Positions 25,013-33,583 of a DNA stretch of 64,000 bases are shown in pieces; the stretch's first letter is position 1, and each line of letters begins with the position of its first letter. The notes under the pieces are model-generated. The model was not told the origin of the DNA. It saw only the letters and a list, made by a program, of their open reading frames with translations, and ran no database searches. Position numbers and translations under genes: made by a program. This stretch comes from Bacillus sp. DNRA2 (GTDB taxonomy: Bacteria > Bacillota > Bacilli > Bacillales > Cytobacillaceae). The stretch is from contig NZ_JABAIT010000009.1 in the NCBI RefSeq assembly GCF_012843265.1, positions 88,188 through 152,187 of the forward strand, written 5' to 3'.

Positions 25013-25816
25013 ATGCTTAGCACATTGTACAGAATTTTAATTGAATTAACAAATGGTCGACTGACGTCAGGCTTGTTAAAACGATTTGCTACTTCACGCT
25101 TAAGTCGTTTTATTATACCTTCATTTGCTAAGGTCTATAATCTCAATCTGTTGGAAATGGAAAAAGAACTTCCTGAATTTTCCACATTACACGATTTATT
25201 TACAAGGAGATTGAAGCCGGATGCACGTATCCAAGATTCCTCAGTTAACACAGTAACCAGTCCTGTAGATGGAGTGTTAGAGGATTTTGGGATCATCAGT
25301 AAATCAAACGAAATTAAAGTAAAAGGAAAAATGTATTCAATTGGTGAAATGCTAGGAAGTGAAGCGGTTCTTAACAAATATTTAGAAGGAAGCTACATGG
25401 TTATATATTTGAGTCCAACAAATTATCACCGGATTCATAGTCCAGTTAGTGGCGAAATTATCGAACAGTGGACACTCGGCAAAAAATCTTATCCAGTAAA
25501 TAAGCTAGGGCTAAAATATGGACGCCGGCCACTTTCGAAAAACTATCGAAGAATTTCGGAAATCAAGCATGAAAACGGACATATCGCTGTTGTAAAAGTG
25601 GGTGCAATGTTTGTTAATTCAATTGAAATGGTTCATGAGGGTTCAAAAATTAATAAAGGCGATGAATTAGCTTATTTTACATTTGGTTCAACCGTTGTTT
25701 TATTGTTTGAAAAAAATACATTTACTTTGAGTCCAGAGCTAGCACCGCCAACTCCAGTGATTGTTGGTCAAAAATTGGGTGAAATAAAGATGAATGGTTT
25801 TGAAGAAAAAAAATAA
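25013..25816 (+). CDS. psd: Phosphatidylserine decarboxylase proenzyme
   Basis: A 267-residue membrane-associated proenzyme making phosphatidylethanolamine. SPVDGVLEDFG (about residues 83-93) and YLSPTNYHRIHSPVSG hold the catalytic aspartate and histidine of the family. FGSTVVLLFE (about 222-231) is the self-cleavage motif, in which the serine of G-S-T becomes the pyruvoyl group. The start ATG follows GGAGG by seven bases. It is divergent from pssA, the previous step in the same pathway. Confidence 0.95.
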   Translation: MLSTLYRILIELTNGRLTSGLLKRFATSRLSRFIIPSFAKVYNLNLLEMEKELPEFSTLHDLFTRRLKPDARIQDSSVNTVTSPVDGVLEDFGIISKSNEIKVKGKMYSIGEMLGSEAVLNKYLEGSYMVIYLSPTNYHRIHSPVSGEIIEQWTLGKKSYPVNKLGLKYGRRPLSKNYRRISEIKHENGHIAVVKVGAMFVNSIEMVHEGSKINKGDELAYFTFGSTVVLLFEKNTFTLSPELAPPTPVIVGQKLGEIKMNGFEEKK

Positions 25817-25836
25817 GCCGTATGGCTTTAAGCGTA

Positions 25837-25977
25837 TTACGAAGAAACTTTTATGTTGTGAATTAAAGATCTACGTTTAAGTTCCATTTCAATTAAGCGA
25901 ATAAAATCTGGGTTTAGCTTAAGCTCCTTAGCTTTGTGATATGATTCAAGCAGTAGGTGATCTGATAGCTTTCTCAT
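25837..25977 (-). CDS. sda: Sporulation checkpoint inhibitor Sda
   Basis: A 46-residue helical-hairpin protein reading [20 protein letters not shown] at the start and ending in NIKVSS. Sda binds the sporulation kinase KinA and blocks phosphotransfer to Spo0F when replication is impaired. Length and both helices match B. subtilis Sda closely. TTGGAGG lies a few bases before ATG. The cluster of DnaA boxes upstream agrees with the known DnaA-dependent transcription of sda. It is followed by yqeG on the opposite strand, as in B. subtilis. Confidence 0.92.
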   Translation of the reverse strand: MRKLSDHLLLESYHKAKELKLNPDFIRLIEMELKRRSLIHNIKVSS

Positions 25978-26092
25978 ACAGCAACCTCCAAAATAATTAT
26001 TAGGAATCATTTTTCATTCTTTGGCATATCATGGTAAGATGCTTTCTGTAACACTACTCTATCAAATAAAAAATGCAAGAACAACCGTTCTC

Positions 26093-26191
26093 TTGTCCAC
26101 AATAGGTAGTGGATAACCTGTGATTAATATGTTTATAAATGTCTCGAAAGTGAAAAGGATAGACTTGATAGTGTGCATAAAGTTATCCACA
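26093..26191. promoter_or_regulatory. DnaA-box cluster between sda and yqeG
   Basis: One perfect box (TTATCCACA, 26183-26191) and three with one mismatch: TTGTCCACA (26093-26101), AGTGGATAA (26108-26116, reverse) and TGTGCATAA (26172-26180, reverse). Four sites in 99 bases is far above chance in this window. DnaA control of sda is established in B. subtilis. Confidence 0.8.
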
Positions 26192-26315
26192 GGATATCAA
26201 AAAGGGAGAAACTGTCGAAAACTTTTAAACGAAGATACCATAATAGGAATGAATTCGATTAATTTCTACATAAGAAAATGCATGATGAATGTACTAGGAA
26301 TATGAGGTGTAACAA

Positions 26316-26831
26316 TTGATAAAAAATTTCTTACCTGACCAACATGTGAAAAGTGTATTTGACATTTCCCCACAGCAGTTAAAATCACGTGGGATTAAAG
26401 CAATCATTACAGACTTGGACAATACACTGGTGGAATGGGATCGGCCCAATGCGACTCCAAAGCTCATTGAGTGGTTTAAAGATATGGAAAAAAATAATAT
26501 TTTGATTACAATCGTTTCAAATAATAACGAAGAGCGAGTGAAGGCGTTTTCTGAGCCACATAAAATTCCTTATATTTTTCGAGCGAGGAAACCAATGGGA
26601 CGAGCATTTCAAAAAGCATTAAGACAAATGAATGTGAGAAAGGAAGAGGTTGTTGTTATCGGGGACCAGCTTTTAACAGATGTTTTTGGTGGAAATCGAA
26701 GTGGTATCCACACGATACTGGTTGTTCCTGTAGCAAAAACTGATGGTTTTTTCACAAAATTTAATCGGCAAATGGAACGAGTGATCTTAAATTGGTTTAG
26801 AAAAAAAGGAATGATTCAATGGGAGGATTAA
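26316..26831 (+). CDS. yqeG: YqeG family HAD-type phosphatase
   Basis: A 171-residue HAD superfamily IIIA protein. The nucleophile motif is IITDLDNTLVEWD (about residues 32-44), motif II is IVSNNNEERV, and motif IV is VVIGDQLLTDVFGGNRSG. It is related to mitochondrial phosphatidylglycerophosphate phosphatases, so a lipid phosphate substrate is possible. The start is TTG at 26316 after TGAGGTG. It begins the compact yqeG-yqeM operon and is directly followed by yqeH. Confidence 0.9.
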   Translation: MIKNFLPDQHVKSVFDISPQQLKSRGIKAIITDLDNTLVEWDRPNATPKLIEWFKDMEKNNILITIVSNNNEERVKAFSEPHKIPYIFRARKPMGRAFQKALRQMNVRKEEVVVIGDQLLTDVFGGNRSGIHTILVVPVAKTDGFFTKFNRQMERVILNWFRKKGMIQWED

Positions 26832-26834
26832 AGA

Positions 26835-27941
26835 GTGAGTGAAGAACAATTTGCGTGTATTGGCTGTGGTGTAAAAATTCAAACGGAGCATCCTGATGAA
26901 TTAGGCTACGCGCCTCAATCAGCATTAGAAAAGGAAAGCATCATTTGTCAGCGCTGCTTTCGTCTGAAAAATTATAATGAAGTTCAAGATGTTCAGCTAA
27001 CTGATGATGATTTTTTGAAAATCTTAAATGGCTTAGGAACAAAGGATGCTCTAATTGTTAAAATCGTTGATATCTTTGATTTTAATGGCAGTTGGCTGCC
27101 TGGTTTGCATCGCTTTGTCGGGAATAATAAAATTCTATTAATAGGTAATAAAGTCGATTTATTGCCGAAATCAGTTAAGCCAAATAAATTAATCCATTGG
27201 ATGAAGCAAGAAGCGAGAGAGCTTGGGTTAAAGGCCGAGGATGTTCTCTTAGTCAGTGCGTCTAAAGGACAATTTATTCGCGAAGCAGTGGCAGCTATCG
27301 AGGATTATCGCAACGGAAAAGATGTATATGTAGTTGGGTGTACGAATGTCGGTAAATCAACTTTTATTAATCGCGTAATTAAGGAATTCTCTGGTGAAAA
27401 AGATGTGATTACCACTTCACATTTTCCAGGTACGACGCTTGATATTATTGAAATTCCATTATCTGATGGGAAAGCATTAATCGATACTCCTGGAATTATT
27501 AATCATCACCAGATGGCTCATTATGTGGACAAGCGTGATCTTAAATTCATCACACCAAAAAAGGAAATTAAGCCAAAGGTTTATCAGTTAAATGAAGGTC
27601 AAACCTTGTATTTCGGAGGCTTGGCAAGATTTGATTATATTAGTGGCGGTCGTCATTCATTTACTTGTTATTTATCAAACGAACTTTCGATTCATCGTAC
27701 GAAACTTGAAAACGCTGACGAGCTTTATCAGAATCATGTTGGGGAATTATTAACACCACCGCGCCCTGAACAACTGGAACATTTTCCTGAGCTAGTTCGC
27801 CATGAATTTACGATTAAAGAAGCAAAAACTGATGTGGTTTTCTCAGGGCTTGGTTGGGTGACCATAAATGAGCCAGGTGTAAAAATAGCTGCTCATGTAC
27901 CTAAAGGTGTCGAAGTGATGATCCGAAAATCATTAATCTAG
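26835..27941 (+). CDS. yqeH: Ribosome biogenesis GTPase YqeH
   Basis: A 368-residue circularly permuted GTPase needed for 30S assembly. An N-terminal zinc finger (CIGCG at residues 8-12, with CQRC near 39) precedes the GTPase domain. GTPase motifs come in permuted order: NKVDLLPK (G4), SASKG (G5), GCTNVGKST (G1), then DTPG (G3). The C-terminal region is the RNA- or S5-binding part. The start is GTG at 26835, four bases after yqeG. Length and order match B. subtilis. Confidence 0.95.
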   Translation: MSEEQFACIGCGVKIQTEHPDELGYAPQSALEKESIICQRCFRLKNYNEVQDVQLTDDDFLKILNGLGTKDALIVKIVDIFDFNGSWLPGLHRFVGNNKILLIGNKVDLLPKSVKPNKLIHWMKQEARELGLKAEDVLLVSASKGQFIREAVAAIEDYRNGKDVYVVGCTNVGKSTFINRVIKEFSGEKDVITTSHFPGTTLDIIEIPLSDGKALIDTPGIINHHQMAHYVDKRDLKFITPKKEIKPKVYQLNEGQTLYFGGLARFDYISGGRHSFTCYLSNELSIHRTKLENADELYQNHVGELLTPPRPEQLEHFPELVRHEFTIKEAKTDVVFSGLGWVTINEPGVKIAAHVPKGVEVMIRKSLI

Positions 27942-27970
27942 ATGAAGTGTGTTACAAAGGGGAGAGGAAA

Positions 27971-28804
27971 GTGAAAAAATTATTCGGGGTGATTGGCGAC
28001 CCGATTGCTCATTCGATGTCGCCACTTATGCACAATGACCTATTTCAATTGTATCAGCTTGATGCTCATTATTTTCCGTTCCATGTTAAAAAGGAAAAAT
28101 TGGCAGAAGCGATCAATGGATTAAAGGTGTTGGGAGTGAGCGGCTTTAATGTCACTGTACCTCATAAAGTTGAGATTATGTCACTCCTAGATGAAATCGA
28201 TCCGTTAGCTAAAGCAATCGGTGCAGTCAATACAGTTGTTAATGTTGAGGGGAAACTTATTGGCTATAATACTGACGGAAATGGGTATGTTCGCGCGCTA
28301 ACTCATTATGTTTCAGATTTAGAAGATAAACGGGTACTGATGATTGGAGCAGGCGGGGCAGCTCGAGCATTGTTTTTTTCCCTGGCTAAAGCAGGCGTTA
28401 GAAGAATGGATCTGGCCAACAGGACAGTTGAAAAAGCTCAAGCTCTTATCAACGAGTGCCCATATGAAATTGAGGCTAGTGCCTTGGAAATGAACGAAGC
28501 GGAGCTTTCCTTGGAAGAGTATGATATCATCATACAAACAACTTCTATTGGGATGTCACCAAAGGTGAATGAAGTTCCATTGAGTCCTGAAAGATTAAAA
28601 GCAGGAGCATTTGTAAGTGATATCATCTATAATCCGCTTGAGACTCGAATTTTGACCGAGGCAAAACAGCGTGGAGCACAGATTCAAAACGGTCTTGATA
28701 TGTTTGTGTATCAAGGAGCACTTGCTTTTGAATTGTGGACAGGTATATTTCCTAATACGGAAAGAATGAAGCAAATTGTCGAAATGCAATTAGGAGGAAA
28801 ATAA
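27971..28804 (+). CDS. aroE: Shikimate dehydrogenase (NADP+)
   Basis: A 277-residue enzyme that reduces 3-dehydroshikimate in aromatic amino acid synthesis. [15 protein letters not shown] and GFNVTVPHK (with the catalytic lysine) form the substrate site. [15 protein letters not shown] is the nucleotide-binding glycine loop, with NRTVEKA giving NADP preference. [16 protein letters not shown] closes the active site. The GTG at 27971 is chosen because GGGGAGAGGAAA lies directly upstream. It overlaps the next gene by one base. Confidence 0.96.
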   Translation: MKKLFGVIGDPIAHSMSPLMHNDLFQLYQLDAHYFPFHVKKEKLAEAINGLKVLGVSGFNVTVPHKVEIMSLLDEIDPLAKAIGAVNTVVNVEGKLIGYNTDGNGYVRALTHYVSDLEDKRVLMIGAGGAARALFFSLAKAGVRRMDLANRTVEKAQALINECPYEIEASALEMNEAELSLEEYDIIIQTTSIGMSPKVNEVPLSPERLKAGAFVSDIIYNPLETRILTEAKQRGAQIQNGLDMFVYQGALAFELWTGIFPNTERMKQIVEMQLGGK

Positions 28805-29094
28805 TGTTAACTGGAAAACAAAAAAGGTTTTTACGCTCACAAGCACACCATCTCACCCCTATTTTTCAAGTAGGAAAGGGTGGAGTAAATGAAAATATGA
28901 TTAAGCAAATATCGGAGGCTTTGGAGGTCCGGGAATTAATGAAAATCAGCATCCTTCAAAACTGTGAGGAAGATAAGGATGTAGTGGCAAATCAGCTTAC
29001 AAAGGGCTGTCGAGCTGAGCTTGTTCAGGTGATTGGAAAAACGGTTGTCCTTTACAAAGAATCAAGAGAAAATAAACAAATCGTATTGCCATAG
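28804..29094 (+). CDS. yqeI: YqeI, YhbY/CRM-domain RNA-binding protein
   Basis: A 96-residue single CRM (CRS1-YhbY) domain protein that associates with pre-50S particles. LTGKQKRFLRSQAHHLTPIF opens the domain, followed by the conserved QVGKGGVNE loop containing the GxxG signature. IGKTVVLYKESRE is the last strand. The start ATG overlaps the aroE stop (TAATG), with GGAGG just before it. Placement between aroE and nadD is standard in Bacilli. Confidence 0.94.
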   Translation: MLTGKQKRFLRSQAHHLTPIFQVGKGGVNENMIKQISEALEVRELMKISILQNCEEDKDVVANQLTKGCRAELVQVIGKTVVLYKESRENKQIVLP

Positions 29095-29112
29095 TATGGA
29101 GGAGGGCTGTTG

Positions 29113-29682
29113 TTGAATAAAATCGGCATACTAGGTGGAACCTTTGATCCTCCTCATAACGGTCATCTCCTGATCGCCAATGAAGTGCTTGAAGCACTTG
29201 AATTAGATGAAATATGGTTTTTACCAAATCAGGAACCGCCTCACAAGTCTAAATCCGGTGGAGCGAGTAATATAGACCGAATAAAGATGCTCGAACTTGC
29301 AACCTGCGGTCATCCTAAATTTAGAATTGAAAAACTCGAACTTGAACGATCTGGGCCATCATATACTTATGAGACGATGAAGCTTATGAACGAAATGTTC
29401 CCGGAGATTGATTTTTATTTTATTATCGGGGCAGATATGGTTGAATATTTATCTAAATGGTATAAAATTGATCAGTTGATTAATATTGTCAAGTTTGTCG
29501 GAGTAAATCGACCAGATTATGAAGAAATAACGGAATTTCCGATTATTAATGTAACGGTTCCTGAAATGGGAGTTTCGTCCAAATTAATTCGTGATCGGCT
29601 AAAGGAAAATAAAACGATTCGTTACTTGGTCCCAGAATCAGTACAAGAGTATATAGAGGAGAAAAAGCTTTATGAATCGTGA
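29113..29682 (+). CDS. nadD: Nicotinate-nucleotide adenylyltransferase
   Basis: A 189-residue enzyme that joins ATP with nicotinate mononucleotide in NAD synthesis. [13 protein letters not shown] (about residues 7-19) is the G-x-F-x-x-x-H-x-G-H nucleotidyltransferase motif, and [10 protein letters not shown] is the C-terminal ISSTxIR-type motif. The TTG at 29113 gives MNKIGILGG, matching the family; another TTG lies three bases upstream. GGAGGAGGG is the ribosome binding site. It overlaps yqeK by 11 bases. Confidence 0.95.
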   Translation: MNKIGILGGTFDPPHNGHLLIANEVLEALELDEIWFLPNQEPPHKSKSGGASNIDRIKMLELATCGHPKFRIEKLELERSGPSYTYETMKLMNEMFPEIDFYFIIGADMVEYLSKWYKIDQLINIVKFVGVNRPDYEEITEFPIINVTVPEMGVSSKLIRDRLKENKTIRYLVPESVQEYIEEKKLYES

Positions 29683-30238
29683 GACAGCTTTACAAATTGT
29701 AAAAGTTCAATTAACGGAGCATCGGTATCAGCATACGCTTGGCGTGATGGAAACTGCTGTTGAACTGGCAAAACTTTATGGGGCTGACGAGAAAAAAGCG
29801 GAATTGGCTGCGATTTTTCATGATTACGCCAAGTTTCGTCCAAAAGAAGAAATGCGGCAAATTATTGTCAAAGAGGGCATGAATCCGCTTCTTTTGGAAT
29901 ACAACAGCGAGCTATGGCATGCACCAGTTGGCGCATACTTGATTGAAAAAGAAGCTGGTATTACTGATCCGGATATATTAGACGCTGTTCGTTACCACAC
30001 ATCAGGCAGAACAGAAATGACACTCTTGGAAAAAGTAATCTATTTAGCAGACTATATTGAACCGGGGCGGCATTTTCCCGGTGTGGAAGAAGTTAGAGAA
30101 TTGGCTAAAACAAGCCTAACAGATGCATTAATCGCTTCAATGAAAAACACAATTGTTTTTTTATTAAAAAAGAACCAACCTGTGTTTCCTGACACATTTG
30201 ATACGTATAATCATCTCATTTTAACTAAGGAGAAATGA
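29672..30238 (+). CDS. yqeK: YqeK, HD-domain diadenosine tetraphosphate hydrolase
   Basis: A 188-residue HD-superfamily protein. [18 protein letters not shown] and [11 protein letters not shown] provide the metal-binding H...HD set; [15 protein letters not shown] and [12 protein letters not shown] complete it. YqeK proteins symmetrically cleave Ap4A to ADP. The start lies inside nadD, with GAGGAG as ribosome binding site. nadD-yqeK-rsfS-yqeM overlap or abut, so they are one operon. Confidence 0.93.
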   Translation: MNRETALQIVKVQLTEHRYQHTLGVMETAVELAKLYGADEKKAELAAIFHDYAKFRPKEEMRQIIVKEGMNPLLLEYNSELWHAPVGAYLIEKEAGITDPDILDAVRYHTSGRTEMTLLEKVIYLADYIEPGRHFPGVEEVRELAKTSLTDALIASMKNTIVFLLKKNQPVFPDTFDTYNHLILTKEK

Positions 30239-30242
30239 TTTC

Positions 30243-30599
30243 ATGACAGAAAGAACTTTATTACAAACAGTTGTTAAAGCAGCTGATGACAAACGTGCAG
30301 AAGATATTTTAGTACTAAATATGCAAGGGATTTCGATGATTGCTGATTACTTCGTCATTTGTCACGGTAATTCTGATAAGCAGGTTCAAGCAATTGCCAG
30401 AGAAATTAAAGAGAAAGTTGATGAATTACAATTCCCAGTGAAACGAACAGAAGGCTTTGATGAAGCGAAGTGGATCTTGGTGGATTTAGGCGACGTGGTC
30501 GTCCATATATTCCATCGAGACGAACGGAGCTATTATAAGCTTGAACGCTTGTGGGGAGATGCTCCAATCGAAAATGTACTAAGCGAGTTAAATCAATGA
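30243..30599 (+). CDS. rsfS: Ribosome silencing factor RsfS
   Basis: A 118-residue protein that binds L14 (uL14) and blocks joining of ribosomal subunits under starvation. DILVLNMQGISMIADYFVIC and EGFDEAKWILVDLGDVVVHIF are family motifs. AAGGAG is nine bases before ATG. The TGA overlaps the ATG of yqeM. Length is typical. Confidence 0.95.
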   Translation: MTERTLLQTVVKAADDKRAEDILVLNMQGISMIADYFVICHGNSDKQVQAIAREIKEKVDELQFPVKRTEGFDEAKWILVDLGDVVVHIFHRDERSYYKLERLWGDAPIENVLSELNQ

Positions 30600-31345
30600 C
30601 CTACAATGGCTTTGCCTATGTTTATGACGATTTAATGAAAGACACACCATATGATCAATGGGTTGAATTCGTCCTTCGGCAGACGAACAAATATCAAGTT
30701 CAGGCTAATAGGATTTTGGATTTAGCTTGTGGAACAGGTGAATTTTCAATTTGGTTAGCTGAAGCTGGTTATAATGTAACTGGAGTCGATCTTTCTTTAG
30801 ATATGCTCGCGGTGGCCAACGCTAAGGCAAGTGAAAGAGGGCTACCGATTGCTTTTTATCAGCAGGATATGACGGAGCTTGAAGGATTCGAGCCCTTTGA
30901 TGTTGTTACAATTTTCTGCGATTCGTTAAATTATTTGCAAACAAGTGAACAGGTTAAACGGACGTTTGAGCGGGTTGCTTTGCATTTGCAACCTGATGGA
31001 ATATTCATGTTTGATGTCCATTCGCTGTTTAAGATGAATGATATTTTTCTAAGCGAGGGCCCCTTCGTATTGAATGAGGACGACATTTCATATATTTGGC
31101 AGTGTTTTCCTGGTGAAACGCCGAACAGCGTCGAGCATGAATTGAGTTTTTTTGTGCTTGATGGAAAGAGTGGCCATTATGAGCGTATTGATGAAATACA
31201 TATGCAAAGAACTTATCCCTTTGAGCAATATGTTGAATGGTTAGAAGAGTCTGGATTTGAATTACTTAATATCGGGGCAGATTTCACTGATGAAACTCCC
31301 AAAGAAGATTCAGAACGGATTTTTTTCACTGCCAGAAAAAGATAA
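30596..31345 (+). CDS. yqeM: YqeM, class I SAM-dependent methyltransferase
   Basis: A 249-residue methyltransferase. ILDLACGTGEFSIWLAEAG (about residues 39-57) is the SAM-binding loop, VTGVDLSLDMLAVA binds the ribose, and DVVTIFCDSLNYL is motif IV. The substrate is unknown; related proteins act on small acids or tRNA. The ATG at 30596 overlaps the rsfS stop (ATGA), and no separate ribosome binding site is obvious, suggesting coupled translation. A terminator follows. Confidence 0.9.
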   Translation: MTYNGFAYVYDDLMKDTPYDQWVEFVLRQTNKYQVQANRILDLACGTGEFSIWLAEAGYNVTGVDLSLDMLAVANAKASERGLPIAFYQQDMTELEGFEPFDVVTIFCDSLNYLQTSEQVKRTFERVALHLQPDGIFMFDVHSLFKMNDIFLSEGPFVLNEDDISYIWQCFPGETPNSVEHELSFFVLDGKSGHYERIDEIHMQRTYPFEQYVEWLEESGFELLNIGADFTDETPKEDSERIFFTARKR

Positions 31346-31348
31346 ACA

Positions 31349-31387
31349 GAGAGGGGGACGATTGTCTCCCTCTCAAATTTTTTTTAT
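31349..31387 (+). terminator. Terminator after yqeM
   Basis: An 11-bp stem (GAGAGGGGGAC with GTCTCCCTCTC) is followed by AAATTTTTTTT. It ends the yqeG-yqeM operon. Confidence 0.85.
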
Positions 31388-31421
31388 AAGTTATGAAAAA
31401 GCGCAGGAATTTTAACAGCAA

Positions 31422-32252
31422 TCAAGAATTTATACTAGGATATTGTTTTTTGACTATTTCAATATCCTCTCTGAATTTCGAATGAGTTGCATGGAATACA
31501 TGTTCAAACACATCACCCAATTCTTCTTCTAAAACCTTAATTCCTTCACCGGTGATTCCACCTTTAACACATACCTTTTCTTGTAATGTCGGCAATGTAT
31601 AATAGCCATTTTTTAAAAGTTCACCAAGACCAATTAACATTTCACTGGCTAAAATATTGGCGGTTGCTTCGTTTATTTCTGTCTCCTTTACTGCAGCCGT
31701 AATAAAACGCTGCGTTAAATAGCTGAAAAAGGCTGGGCCACAACTGACAATATCAGAAGCAACTCGGGTAACCTTTTCGTCAATTTCGATCGGTACTGAT
31801 ATTTTTCGGAACATGCGTTTTAGAGTTGACCGCCATTTTCCTGTGCATTGAGAACCAAAGGTAACCAAAGATACTCCTGCTTTAGCACGATTGGTGATGC
31901 TGGGAATAACTCGGGCAACTGAGCATGGAACGATTGCTTCAAGCTGATCAACACTTATCGGGCTTGTAATAGAAACCAGACATTTATCCTTTGAAATATA
32001 GGGTAATATATCTTGAATGACCTTGAAAATGTCATGTGGCTTCAGACATAAAAAGATTAGATCAGAGTTGTTTGCCACATCCTTATTCGTGGAAACAACA
32101 GAAATATCGTGATATTTATTTTTAAGCACCAATGCTTTTTTCATCGTTCTGTTTGTAATTGTTAAGGAAGATGGAGCGACCGCCGCTTGTTCTAGCATGG
32201 CTTCTGTTAAAATCCTCCCCATATTTCCGATGCCGATAACACCAATTTTCAT
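31422..32252 (-). CDS. comER: ComER, pyrroline-5-carboxylate reductase-like protein
   Basis: A 276-residue member of the P5C reductase family. MKIGVIGIGNMGRILTEAML is the Rossmann glycine loop, LIFLCLKPHDIF is the second strand, and the C-terminal dimer domain contains SCGPAFFSYLTQRFI and VCVKGGITGEG. It is divergent from comEA, as in B. subtilis, where ComER has been linked to sporulation and biofilm rather than proline. The ATG at 32252 with GGAGGATAGAGTC upstream is chosen over a longer frame without a site. Confidence 0.92.
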   Translation of the reverse strand: MKIGVIGIGNMGRILTEAMLEQAAVAPSSLTITNRTMKKALVLKNKYHDISVVSTNKDVANNSDLIFLCLKPHDIFKVIQDILPYISKDKCLVSITSPISVDQLEAIVPCSVARVIPSITNRAKAGVSLVTFGSQCTGKWRSTLKRMFRKISVPIEIDEKVTRVASDIVSCGPAFFSYLTQRFITAAVKETEINEATANILASEMLIGLGELLKNGYYTLPTLQEKVCVKGGITGEGIKVLEEELGDVFEHVFHATHSKFREDIEIVKKQYPSINS

Positions 32253-32337
32253 GACTCTATCCTCCTTCATGAACAGGTTTCTCATATACCATATGAATAG
32301 ATTTTCAAGAATATAACTATGGAAAGGATGGTACAAG

Positions 32338-32964
32338 GTGAAAGAGTGGATAAAGGAAAATAAGCTTTACGCCTTTGGCGGTATGCTTGTGGTAGCTGTA
32401 ATGGCTTATTATTATTTATTTGCAAGTCCTGCTGTTACACTTCCTGTCACTGAGCCCAATATGCAAGAAACCGAGAGCAAAGCTAAAGTAAATGCAGTTG
32501 AAACAAATCCGGAAGAACGACAATCCCCGAAAATAATCATGATTGATATTAAGGGAGAGGTAATGAAACCAGGTGTATATCAAGCAACTGAAGGGGAACG
32601 TGTCCATGACTTAATTAAACGTGCTGGTGGATTAACCGAAGGCGCGGACGATTCAAAAATTAATTTTGCCATGTATGTGAAAGATGAGATGATTCTTTAT
32701 ATTCCAGCTGTCGGTGAAGTGGTCAATGAAATACCTATACCAAGCGTAACAGGTGGGCAAACAGATGGCGAAAAAGTCAACATCAATACCGCTGATGCAG
32801 CCGGACTTGAAACACTCCCTGGGATTGGTCCGTCCAAATCGGCAGCAATTATCGAATACAGAGAGACAACTGGACCGTTTAAAACAATTGAAGACATTAA
32901 ATCAATTAGTGGTATTGGTGAAAAGACCTTTGAAAAATTAAAAGAAAAAATCACAATTGACTAA
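32338..32964 (+). CDS. comEA: ComEA, competence DNA receptor
   Basis: A 208-residue membrane-anchored DNA receptor for transformation. One membrane helix is at about residues 9-28. An SLBB-type domain follows (IDIKGEVMKPGVYQATEGER), and the C-terminal pair of helix-hairpin-helix motifs is VNINTADAAGLETLPGIG and ISGIGEKTFEKLK. The start is GTG at 32338 with AAAGGA ten bases before it. It heads the comE locus. No ComK box was evident by eye. Confidence 0.95.
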   Translation: MKEWIKENKLYAFGGMLVVAVMAYYYLFASPAVTLPVTEPNMQETESKAKVNAVETNPEERQSPKIIMIDIKGEVMKPGVYQATEGERVHDLIKRAGGLTEGADDSKINFAMYVKDEMILYIPAVGEVVNEIPIPSVTGGQTDGEKVNINTADAAGLETLPGIGPSKSAAIIEYRETTGPFKTIEDIKSISGIGEKTFEKLKEKITID

Positions 32965-33063
32965 TTTTTCGCTGATTGACGGGCGTATCCCTTGGCATTA
33001 CACTAATAAAGAGATGTTGACGAGCAGAATAGGTATGATATTTTCAAAAGGAGCAAGGAACTT

Positions 33064-33492
33064 ATGTCAAGAAAAAGCTGGGATCGATATTTTATGGACA
33101 TCGCCAATGTTGTGGCGACACGGGGAACGTGTAATCGTTTAAAAGTCGGTTGTGTAATCGTGAAAGATAAGCATATTGTCTCTACTGGATATAATGGTTC
33201 GATTCACGGTCATGAACATTGTGAAGAGGTAGGCTGTTTGCTAAATGAAGAAGGTCGTTGTATTAGATGTTTACATGCAGAGGAAAACAGTGTTTTGCAT
33301 GCCGAAAGAGCAGATTTAAAAGGTGCTACTGCTTATGTGACGCATGAACCCTGTGAAAAATGTGCAAAAACATTGGCACAAGCAGGTATTGTAAGAATTG
33401 TATTTGAAAATGAATATCCAAATAAGTGGAATGAGCATTTCTTAAAAAATATCGAAGTGGTTCACCTAGTTGAAGGAACAAAAGAGGAATAA
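33064..33492 (+). CDS. comEB: ComEB-type dCMP/cytidine deaminase family protein
   Basis: A 142-residue zinc deaminase. CLHAEENSVLHA supplies the zinc-binding H-A-E and PCEKCAKTL the two cysteine ligands; TRGTCNRLKVGCVIV and STGYNGSIHGHEHC are dCMP-deaminase signatures. It is clearly shorter than B. subtilis ComEB (about 189 residues), ending soon after the catalytic domain. AAAGGAGCAAGG is the ribosome binding site. The gene lies between comEA and comEC, as usual. Deamination of dCMP to dUMP is the likely reaction; it is not needed for DNA uptake in B. subtilis. Confidence 0.88.
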   Translation: MSRKSWDRYFMDIANVVATRGTCNRLKVGCVIVKDKHIVSTGYNGSIHGHEHCEEVGCLLNEEGRCIRCLHAEENSVLHAERADLKGATAYVTHEPCEKCAKTLAQAGIVRIVFENEYPNKWNEHFLKNIEVVHLVEGTKEE

Positions 33493-33493
33493 T

Positions 33494-33583
33494 ATGAAAT
33501 CTTTGCGGGATGAAGATGCTTGTGCCAGAGTAATGGACAAGCACCTTCATCGCTTTGGTATAAATAATGGAGGATCATGCTAA
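33494..33583 (+). CDS. Possible 29-residue frame coupling comEB to comEC
   Basis: AGAGGAATAAT precedes an ATG two bases after the comEB stop, opening MKSLRDEDACARVMDKHLHR and ending GGSC. Its TAA (33581-33583) shares a base with the ATG chosen for comEC. Both ends therefore look designed for coupling. It also contains the arms of a 14-bp hairpin. No family is recognised. Confidence 0.35.
   Translation: MKSLRDEDACARVMDKHLHRFGINNGGSC
33509..33551 (+). repeat. Hairpin in the comEB-comEC gap
   Basis: GATGAAG-A-TGCTTGT pairs with ACAAGCA-C-CTTCATC: 14 pairs with one A-C mismatch and a 13-base loop. No T run follows, so it is not a plain terminator. It sits 18 bases before the comEC ribosome binding site. 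Confidence 0.75.

Noticed and set aside
26120..26305. 61-codon frame between sda and yqeG
   Set aside because: It lies over the DnaA-box cluster, has no ribosome binding site and shows no family likeness.
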